Assembly: GCA_021805275.1 (NCBI GenBank)
Contig: JAJZFQ010000062.1
Span: 1-12,529 of the forward strand
DNA length: 12,529 nt
Direction of reading: 5' to 3'
Origin: Pseudomonadota bacterium
GTDB taxonomy: Bacteria; Pseudomonadota; Gammaproteobacteria; Steroidobacterales; Steroidobacteraceae
The position numbers and the translations under genes are program-made. The notes under the pieces were generated by a model. That model saw only the letters and a list, made by a program, of their open reading frames with translations. It was not told the DNA's origin and searched no databases. Numbering within the stretch: the first letter of the stretch is position 1; every line of letters starts with the position of its first letter. This document shows positions 7,499 through 12,529 of the stretch, in pieces.

Positions 7499-8296
7499 TC
7501 AGGGCGTCTGCATGCGGCGGAGAAACTGCCGGATGCGCGCCGCGTTGGTTCCAATGTCGCTCAGCCCGACTCGCGATTCGCTGCGCACGTCGACGCGCGA
7601 GCCGGTGCCGTCCGGCCGGATCCGCACCACGATGTCGTCCTTGAAATCGAAAAAGAACGTGTGGGCGGTCGCCTCGAGGCGGCCCTGCGTCGGCTCGACG
7701 GCATCGATGCGCCAACCGAGCGCCCCGGCCACCTGCCGTGCCCTTGCCAGCGTCTGCGCCGGCGGCAGGGCGAGAACCAGGGGCTTGATGTTCGGGTAGT
7801 ACTCGCGCTGCAACCGCGGTACGTCGATCATTTTACCGCCAGGACCGGGTACTTCGCGACGGTATTGCGCCGGGACGGGGGCGTGCGCGCGGGCGCGCAA
7901 CGCCAGTATGCGCTCGAATTGAGGCGGATCGCGCAGATCCGTGCTGATGTCGTTGATCGGCGGGCTGGTTCGCGCCCGCTCCACCCAGGAGAGCACATAG
8001 GCGATCACCGCCAAGCCGATGATGATGCCGACCACCGCGGCGGTGCCCGGCATGCGCGTGCCCTTCAACGTCGAGAACAGCACGCCGACGACGGTCGTCG
8101 CCGTGCCGAGCACCACGACGCCGAGGCCGATCACCAATGTCATCAGCGCCGGACCGACGCCGGTCAGCTCGAAGCGGTTGAGCGGGCCTGCCGCCAGTGT
8201 GATGAGCAGTCCAGCGGCGAGAATCCACAGACCGGCGCGGGTGATTCGCCCCGGCCAGCGCGGCGGCCGCAGCGAGGGAAATGGAGGGGTATTCAT
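7499..8296 (-). CDS. DUF1499 membrane protein
   Basis: A 265-residue protein with an N-terminal membrane module and a C-terminal DUF1499 domain. Hydrophobic segments are at about 21-39, 47-72 and 84-104. The domain starts with P112-PINDISTDLRDPPQF and ends with VDVRSESRVGLSDIGTNAAR, both typical of the family. Function of DUF1499 is not established; the layout suggests an inner-membrane anchor with the domain on one side. The ATG at 8296 is preceded by a good ribosome-binding site, GGGGAG (8303-8308), which excludes the long upstream open frame that lies antisense to the phosphorylase gene. It is the first gene of the DUF1499-gshA-yadG-yadH cluster and diverges from the phosphorylase gene across 93 nt. 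That spacer holds a direct repeat of GGCGTCG (8316-8322 and 8335-8341) of unknown meaning. Confidence 0.87.
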   Translation of the reverse strand: MNTPPFPSLRPPRWPGRITRAGLWILAAGLLITLAAGPLNRFELTGVGPALMTLVIGLGVVVLGTATTVVGVLFSTLKGTRMPGTAAVVGIIIGLAVIAYVLSWVERARTSPPINDISTDLRDPPQFERILALRARAHAPVPAQYRREVPGPGGKMIDVPRLQREYYPNIKPLVLALPPAQTLARARQVAGALGWRIDAVEPTQGRLEATAHTFFFDFKDDIVVRIRPDGTGSRVDVRSESRVGLSDIGTNAARIRQFLRRMQTP

Positions 8297-8389
8297 GGAG
8301 AGCTCCCCGTGAACAGGCGTCGATCTTGTTGCCCGGCGTCGTTTGAGGCATCTTGCAGCCTCGCGGCCACTGGCGCAACAGAGATTCCC

Positions 8390-9238
8390 ATGATGATCGG
8401 CATTATCGGCGGTACCGGCCTTTACCGCATGGACGGCTTGAAGGTCAACGAAACACGGCACGTGGAGACGCCGTTCGGCGCCCCCTCTGCGCCGGTGATG
8501 CTCGGCAGCCTCGATGGCAGACCGGTCGCCTTTCTGGCGCGGCACGGACTCGAGCATCACCTGCTGCCGAGTGAGATTAATTTTCGCGCCAACATCTGGG
8601 CGTTGAAGAGTCTCGGAGTGCGCACGGTGATCGGCGTGTCGGCGGTCGGCAGCCTGCGCGAGGAGATCCGCCCGGGAGACCTGGCGCTGCCGGCGCAATA
8701 CCTGGATTTCACCAAGGGCCTGCGGGCGGCGAGTTTCTTCGGTCAGGGCATGGTTGCGCACATTTCCACGGCACACCCGGCCTGCGCGGCCACGAGTGCA
8801 CTGCTCGCCGAAGCCGCCGAGGCCATTGGGTTGCCGCTGCACCGCGAGAAGACATATGCCTGCGTCGAGGGTCCGCGGCTCGGCACGCGTGCGGAGAGCT
8901 TCTGGCTGCGCAGCGCCGGAGCCGATCTGGTCGGCATGACGAACGTACCGGAGGCATTTCTCGCCCTCGAGGCGCAACTTGGCTACTGCACCGTGGCGGT
9001 CGCAACCGATTACGACTGCTGGCTCGATGATCCGACTCAACACGTGTCGCTCGAGCAGGTCATGAGTCAGTTTCGTGACAGCCTGACGCGCGTGCAGCGC
9101 CTGATCGCGCACGCGGTTGCGCGATATCGCGACGATGAATCGCGCCCCTGCCGGCACGCGCTGCGCGCGGCAGTCGTCACGCCACGCGAGCAACTCACCG
9201 CGGCCCAGCGGGCCATTCTCGACTTTCTCAGCAGCTGA
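8390..9238 (+). CDS. mtnP: S-methyl-5'-thioadenosine phosphorylase (MTAP type)
   Basis: This 282-residue protein of the PNP/MTAP family 2 would split 5'-methylthioadenosine with phosphate into adenine and 5-methylthioribose-1-phosphate, recycling the by-product of polyamine and homoserine-lactone synthesis. Visible landmarks are GGTGLY (7-12) and RHG (51-53) for phosphate, SAVGSLREEIRPGD (84-97), EGPRLGTRAES (160-170), MTNVPEA (183-189) and ATDYDCW (205-211). The two aspartates D207 and D209 match those that bind adenine in human MTAP. As I recall it, the Pseudomonas aeruginosa methylthioinosine phosphorylase PA3004 has an N-P-A-A sequence there, so I favour MTAP over MTIP. Two ATGs (8390, 8393) can serve as start; the upstream GAGA is weak. 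The length matches MTAP (about 283) better than MTIP (about 245). The 3' end faces a convergent gene with only 8 nt between stops. Confidence 0.9.
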   Translation: MMIGIIGGTGLYRMDGLKVNETRHVETPFGAPSAPVMLGSLDGRPVAFLARHGLEHHLLPSEINFRANIWALKSLGVRTVIGVSAVGSLREEIRPGDLALPAQYLDFTKGLRAASFFGQGMVAHISTAHPACAATSALLAEAAEAIGLPLHREKTYACVEGPRLGTRAESFWLRSAGADLVGMTNVPEAFLALEAQLGYCTVAVATDYDCWLDDPTQHVSLEQVMSQFRDSLTRVQRLIAHAVARYRDDESRPCRHALRAAVVTPREQLTAAQRAILDFLSS

Positions 9239-9246
9239 CCTACGCT

Positions 9247-9948
9247 TCAGGTACGCAGGGCGGCGTCGGGGAGCTGCAGGCCGCACAGCAGCTCGCGCAG
9301 GCGCCGGCGCGCAGCGCGCCGGTCGTCCACGAGCCGCTCGATCGCGAGGCGGCAATCGGCCGGTTCGTCGACGTCGTAGGAACACTCCAGCCGCTCCACG
9401 GAGCGGCTGGAGTGACGGCAGAGGCGCTCGAGCGCCGCGCCGAGCGTCGCTTCGCTCCAGGGCAGTGCGGCCAGATCGGGCCACCCCGTTCGTGATCCCA
9501 TCAGCGTCACGCCGCCATCCGCCGCGGGCATCAGCACGACGTCGGCGCGCTCGAGCGCAGAGGCCGCCGCCGTGAGCTGCAACGGGTGCAGCGACGGCGC
9601 ATCGCTGCCGATGAACACCACTTGACGGTAGCCGCAACTGCGCACCCGACCATCGACCGCCGCGATCCGCTCGCCGAGATTGCCGTCGGGCTGCGGGATG
9701 ATCTGCGCCTCACGCTCCAACAGCCCGGCAGCCCAGGCGGCATCCGCACCGCGTGCCGGGGAGAGCACCACCGGGCCCGGCCACGCCGCAACATCCTCCA
9801 GGGCACACTGCAGCAGCGCTTGCGCAACGGCGAACGCCGGTTCCTCACCCAGTGCACGCGCCAGACGGCGCTTTCCCTCACCGTGCGCCGGACGACGGCA
9901 GAACAGAACCAGTGCGGCGCTGCGCCCACTCGGGAGGTCGGTCGTCAC
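9247..9948 (-). CDS. DUF2064 / TIGR04282 glycosyltransferase-like protein
   Basis: A 233-residue cytosolic protein with a GT-A (nucleotidyltransferase-like) fold. Family marks are the N-terminal AALVLFCRRPAHGEGKRRL (11-29), QPDGNLGER (86-94), FIGSDAPSL (112-120) containing the acidic metal-site motif, PAADGGVTLMG (141-151), LPWSEATL (162-169) and YDVDEPAD (191-198). The family is annotated as glycosyltransferase from fold similarity and its true reaction is mostly unknown. The N-terminal basic motif, usually near K-T-R-L, is K-R-R-L here, and the position after DGG is V rather than the more common Y or F. The start is GTG at 9948, with no clear ribosome-binding site. It follows the GST gene by 57 nt on the same strand, so coupling to that transcript is likely. 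The last 35 residues are Arg/Leu-rich and extend past the usual domain. Confidence 0.85.
   Translation of the reverse strand: MTTDLPSGRSAALVLFCRRPAHGEGKRRLARALGEEPAFAVAQALLQCALEDVAAWPGPVVLSPARGADAAWAAGLLEREAQIIPQPDGNLGERIAAVDGRVRSCGYRQVVFIGSDAPSLHPLQLTAAASALERADVVLMPAADGGVTLMGSRTGWPDLAALPWSEATLGAALERLCRHSSRSVERLECSYDVDEPADCRLAIERLVDDRRAARRRLRELLCGLQLPDAALRT
9383..9414. repeat. Perfect 14-bp inverted repeat inside the DUF2064 gene
   Basis: CACTCCAGCCGCTC (9383-9396) and GAGCGGCTGGAGTG (9401-9414) are exact reverse complements separated by the 4-nt loop CACG. Either strand would form a very stable hairpin. It encodes part of RHSSRSVERLECS just before the conserved YDVDEP motif, in what is probably a surface turn. 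A second, shorter perfect palindrome, CCGGCGCGC-A-GCGCGCCGG, lies at 9304-9322. Both are also downstream of the convergent mtnP stop, so they could act on read-through mtnP RNA. No T-tract follows on either strand. Confidence 0.75.
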
Positions 9949-10005
9949 ACTCGTACCGCTCGGCGACGGCGCGGGCCGGGCGGGCGATGTCTTGGCATCG
10001 ATGCG

Positions 10006-10602
10006 TCAGGTCCCGTCGAGTGCCAGCGCGCGCTGAAAGGCCGGGCGATTCACGACACGGTCGGCGTAGGCATCGATCACCGCGTTGCGCTCCATCAGCG
10101 GAGTGTCGCGGAACATCGCCAAAGTCGTCCCGTACAGCACGTCTGCGGCGCTGAAGCGCTCCCCGAGCAGGTACGGTCCGCGCGAGAGCAGCGTGATCAG
10201 GGTCGGCACCGTTTCGTCGACGTCCACCCAGCCCGCCGTCCCACGCGGCACGGCGACCTTGAGGAACTTCGACACGAAGGCCGGCTCGAGCACGCCGCTG
10301 TAGTAGGCCAGCCAGGAGAGGTAGGGCGCACGATCCAACTCGCCGACCAGCGGTCCGAGCCCGCGATCGGCAAAGCGGTCCGTGAGATACAGCACGATGG
10401 CGGAGGACTCGAACACGACCGTGCCGTCATCGCTGATGGCGGGGACTTTGCCGTGCGGGTGCGGGTTGCGCGGATCGACGGCACCCGAGCCGTCGCGCTT
10501 GCGAACCTCGACGCGGCGGATCTCGTAGGGAACGCCGAACTCCTCGAGCAGGAAGATGAAGCGTGTGGAGCGCGTCTTGGGGTGGTGAAACAGCGTGATC
10601 AT
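10006..10602 (-). CDS. Glutathione S-transferase family protein
   Basis: A 198-residue cytosolic GST. The N-terminal thioredoxin-like domain (1-78) starts with MITLFHHPKTRSTRFIFLLE, where S12 is in the place of the usual catalytic serine. It contains the KVPA loop with the cis-proline (52-55) and the E65-S66 pair that binds the gamma-glutamyl group of glutathione. The helical C-terminal domain (about 90-198) has the SAAD N-capping box (151-154) typical of the fold. Members conjugate glutathione to electrophiles or have lyase or peroxidase activity; the substrate is unknown. The ATG at 10602 has GGTGAGG just upstream, with short spacing. The 5' region carries an AT-rich promoter and a LexA-like palindrome, so this may be a damage-inducible gene. 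gshA in the same window supplies the co-substrate pathway. Confidence 0.92.
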   Translation of the reverse strand: MITLFHHPKTRSTRFIFLLEEFGVPYEIRRVEVRKRDGSGAVDPRNPHPHGKVPAISDDGTVVFESSAIVLYLTDRFADRGLGPLVGELDRAPYLSWLAYYSGVLEPAFVSKFLKVAVPRGTAGWVDVDETVPTLITLLSRGPYLLGERFSAADVLYGTTLAMFRDTPLMERNAVIDAYADRVVNRPAFQRALALDGT

Positions 10603-10627
10603 GACCTCACCGGAGCGGACTGCGAGA

Positions 10628-10643
10628 TTGTATAAATATACAG
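10628..10643 (-). promoter_or_regulatory. LexA-like operator upstream of the GST gene
   Basis: Read on the minus strand the site is CTGTATATTTATACAA. The E. coli LexA box core is CTG-N10-CAG with an AT-alternating centre; five of the six core bases match here, and 16 of 20 positions agree with the extended consensus TACTGTATATATATACAGTA. The site ends 26 nt before the GST start and covers a likely -10 element, which is where a repressor would act. It stands out as AT-rich in very GC-rich DNA. Some gammaproteobacteria, such as Xanthomonas, use a different LexA motif, so whether this host reads it is open. Confidence 0.5.
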
Positions 10644-10663
10644 TTCACAAGGCTCACCGGCAA
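10635..10663 (-). promoter_or_regulatory. Putative sigma-70 promoter of the GST gene
   Basis: On the minus strand TTGCCG (10663-10658) and TATATT (10640-10635) are separated by exactly 17 nt. The -10 matches TATAAT at five of six positions and the -35 keeps the TTG. The transcript would start around 10625-10629, leaving a leader of about 25 nt before the ATG at 10602. The -10 lies within the LexA-like palindrome. This is the only AT-rich non-coding patch I noticed in this part of the window. Confidence 0.5.
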
Positions 10664-10691
10664 GCTCACCCGTCCCCGGGGTGGACGCCCT

Positions 10692-12494
10692 CTAGCCCGA
10701 GGACGGCCCGGCGCTGCGCCACAGCGGAGAGTCATCCGGCAATTCATCGATGCGCCGCACGGTGTATTCATAGCCGGCCTGGACGGCCTGATCGAATGCC
10801 CGCCAGTTGAGCATGTCGATCGCGGCGAGCGGCGGGCGCAACAGCAGATCGGTCCGCTCACGTTGCGCGGCCGTCTGCGCCGAGCTGTTGACCATCCCGG
10901 TGCGCCAGAGAATCTGAAAGATGTTCGGCAACTGCCGGCGCGCCTTGATCCAGCGCATGATCTGCCAGGGCAGCGGCACGTCGATCTCACCGCCATGCGT
11001 CGCAAAGGCCCGGTCCGCCCCCGCATCGCAGCCGATGACCGGGCCGCGACCGAGCTCGAGCATGATGTCCACCGGCAGATTGTTCATCGCTCCGCCATCG
11101 ACCAGCACCTCCCCGTCCTGTATCACGGGCGGCAGCACACCGGGCACCGACACCGAGGCGCGCAGCGCTCGCCACAGCTCCCCGCGCCGATGCACGTGCG
11201 GGTGCCCGGAGGTCAGGTTCGCCGAAACGCAGAAGTGCGCGAGCGGCAGATCCTCGATCGCCGTTTCGCCGAACGCTTCGAACAGCAGGCGACTGACCTT
11301 GTGGCCCGAGACCAGCGAGATGAACGGCAGCGTGTAATCGCGCAGCGGACGCGAGTCGACGAAGTAGTGGCGGATCCGCTCGGTGAGTTCCTGGAGGTTC
11401 CAGCGCGCCGCGACGCCGGCGGCCAGGATCGCGCCCATGCTCGTGCCACCCAGCAGATCGATCGGAATGCCCGCCTCGGAGAGGGCCCTGATGGCACCGA
11501 TATGGGCAAATCCCCGCGCCCCGCCCCCCGAGAGCACCAGCCCGACCGCTCGCCCGGTGAGCATGCGCGCCAGGCGCGCATAGTCGGCCGCCGACTGCAC
11601 GTGATGGTGGGGAATCTCCGGCAGGTTCGTCAGCCAGCGTGCCGCCGCCCCGGTCTCGATGCCACTGTCGTGGAGCAGCACCAGCTCCCAGCGCTGTGGG
11701 GTGAGACTCTGGTCGTGCGGCCAGCGCAGCGCGGCCCAGCTGCCGGCCGGACTCTCCGCGCGCGCCAACAGCAGCAGCGCATCGGCCTGTCGCTCGCAGA
11801 GCTTGGTCCAGCGGTTCGGCGTCGGCTCGGCCACGTAGACGACGAAGTCGTTGGAGGATTCGATGTTGTTGAACCACTGACTGGTATGGGCCGCGCCGCG
11901 CGCATTCCAAACCAGCTCGGTGCGTCCGAACTGGCCGAGCGCCTTGACCAGCCCGGTGGAGAAGCCGGCGAAATCGACCTCCAGACTCTGCGGCAATACC
12001 GTGAACGTGCAGGCGCCACGCACGTGCGCGCGCGCCGGCGGGCCGTCCATGCGCTCCAGCCGGTTGACCATCAACTGCGCGATGCGCCACACGGCCTCCG
12101 GCTCGCGGCGCAGCACGTCGTTGAATGCTCGGGCGGAAATGCGCGCCAGCTCGGTGTTGCGCAGCGCCACGACGTTGGCGGTGCGCGGATGACCGGAGAT
12201 CAGCCCCATCTCCCCGACCGTATCTCCGGCGGCGAGCCGGGCGAGAAAGCGCCCCTGGGCGCGCCCGCCGGCGGCCAGCACCGCGAGGCTGCCGCTGAGC
12301 ACCACGTACAGCGCATCGGCCGGCTCCCCGGCGGAGAACAGCACCGCGCCGCCCGGCAGCGACAACCACTCGGCTGCCGCGGCGATGGCGCCGAGCACCG
12401 CCGGTGCGAGGCCGCTGAACAGCGGCATTTCCCCCAATAAGACCGCGAGTTCATCGCGCAGCGTCCTGCTGTCCTCGAAGATGCCAGGGCTCAT
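10692..12494 (-). CDS. Cyclic-nucleotide-binding patatin phospholipase (NTE-like)
   Basis: A 600-residue protein with three parts. An N-terminal CRP-type cNMP-binding domain (about 20-140) has the phosphate-binding cassette GEMGLISGHPRTANVVA (94-110) with E95 and R104. A middle region (about 160-305), including WFNNIESSNDFVVYVAEP, resembles the linker of neuropathy-target-esterase relatives. A patatin domain follows (about 316-490), with the oxyanion loop GGGARG (323-328), nucleophile S352 in GTSMG and the dyad aspartate D466 in DGG. It should hydrolyse phospholipid or lysophospholipid esters, with activity possibly gated by cAMP or another ligand. No signal peptide or transmembrane segment is seen, so it is probably cytosolic or peripheral. 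The ATG at 12494 has GGAGAG close upstream. The GST gene starts 89 nt past its stop and probably has its own promoter. Confidence 0.92.
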   Translation of the reverse strand: MSPGIFEDSRTLRDELAVLLGEMPLFSGLAPAVLGAIAAAAEWLSLPGGAVLFSAGEPADALYVVLSGSLAVLAAGGRAQGRFLARLAAGDTVGEMGLISGHPRTANVVALRNTELARISARAFNDVLRREPEAVWRIAQLMVNRLERMDGPPARAHVRGACTFTVLPQSLEVDFAGFSTGLVKALGQFGRTELVWNARGAAHTSQWFNNIESSNDFVVYVAEPTPNRWTKLCERQADALLLLARAESPAGSWAALRWPHDQSLTPQRWELVLLHDSGIETGAAARWLTNLPEIPHHHVQSAADYARLARMLTGRAVGLVLSGGGARGFAHIGAIRALSEAGIPIDLLGGTSMGAILAAGVAARWNLQELTERIRHYFVDSRPLRDYTLPFISLVSGHKVSRLLFEAFGETAIEDLPLAHFCVSANLTSGHPHVHRRGELWRALRASVSVPGVLPPVIQDGEVLVDGGAMNNLPVDIMLELGRGPVIGCDAGADRAFATHGGEIDVPLPWQIMRWIKARRQLPNIFQILWRTGMVNSSAQTAAQRERTDLLLRPPLAAIDMLNWRAFDQAVQAGYEYTVRRIDELPDDSPLWRSAGPSSG

Positions 12495-12529
12495 TGCGCT
12501 CTCTCCGACAGCTGGCTCGGTGTATGACC

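Noticed and set aside
8316..8341. Direct repeat GGCGTCG spaced 19 nt in the DUF1499/mtnP divergent spacer, considered as an operator
   Set aside because: Seven-base GC-rich repeats are common by chance at this composition, and no dyad or known motif accompanies them.
8297..9637. Upstream extension of the DUF1499 frame to 9637 (712 codons)
   Set aside because: It overlaps mtnP antisense. The ATG at 8296 has a good ribosome-binding site and starts a normal membrane module.
10863..12440. A 525-codon open frame on the plus strand, antisense to the patatin gene
   Set aside because: It is rich in R, G, A, Q and H with no recognisable domain, as expected for an antisense frame of a GC-rich gene. 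The minus-strand frame has clear cNMP and patatin motifs.
1..12529. Search for CRISPR arrays, tRNA/rRNA genes, transposases, integrases, toxin-antitoxin pairs or defence genes
   Set aside because: None seen. Every stretch over 300 bases is covered by a gene with a recognisable family, and composition looks uniform apart from the small AT-rich patch near 10630.

Overview
The window is ordinary chromosomal DNA of high GC content from a gammaproteobacterium. The evidence is a class I gamma-type glutamate-cysteine ligase (gshA), a YadG/YadH ABC exporter close to the Escherichia coli pair, and a ydbH-ydbL type envelope operon. The GC-rich composition and the mix of families would suit a Xanthomonadales, Nevskiales or similar lineage, but genus cannot be read from this sequence. 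Coding density is very high. I see no transposase, integrase, phage gene, CRISPR array, tRNA or rRNA.

Layout, left to right. (1) 1-1059, minus strand: a PAP2-family phosphatase whose stop codon overlaps the start of a GT4-type glycosyltransferase that runs off the left edge. This is a probable membrane or cell-surface lipid/glycan pair. (2) 1147-4034, plus strand: a YdbH-like AsmA-family protein followed by a lipoprotein with a YdbL/DUF1318 domain. In E. coli, YdbH with the lipoprotein YnbE forms a bridge for lipids between the two membranes and YdbL modulates it. Here no separate ynbE is visible, and the YdbL-like protein itself carries the lipobox. (3) 4083-8296, minus strand: DUF1499 membrane protein, gshA, yadG and yadH, apparently one operon with gaps of 18 and 84 nt and a 4-nt overlap. 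It ends against ydbL at a strong hairpin at 4040-4078. (4) 8390-9238, plus strand: a methylthioadenosine phosphorylase-type gene, diverging from the DUF1499 gene. (5) 9247-12494, minus strand: a DUF2064/TIGR04282 glycosyltransferase-like protein, a glutathione S-transferase, and a cyclic-nucleotide-binding patatin phospholipase related to neuropathy target esterase. In transcription order these read patatin, GST, DUF2064.

Two themes recur: envelope and lipid maintenance (PAP2, GT4, YdbH/YdbL, patatin, YadGH) and thiol or sulfur metabolism (GshA, GST, MTA phosphorylase). The most noteworthy regulatory signal is a LexA-like operator (CTG-N10-CAA) lying on the probable promoter of the GST gene. 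I found no clear new defence or mobile system. The best leads are the condensed ydbH/ydbL locus, the possible SOS box, and a perfect 14-bp hairpin inside the DUF2064 gene.
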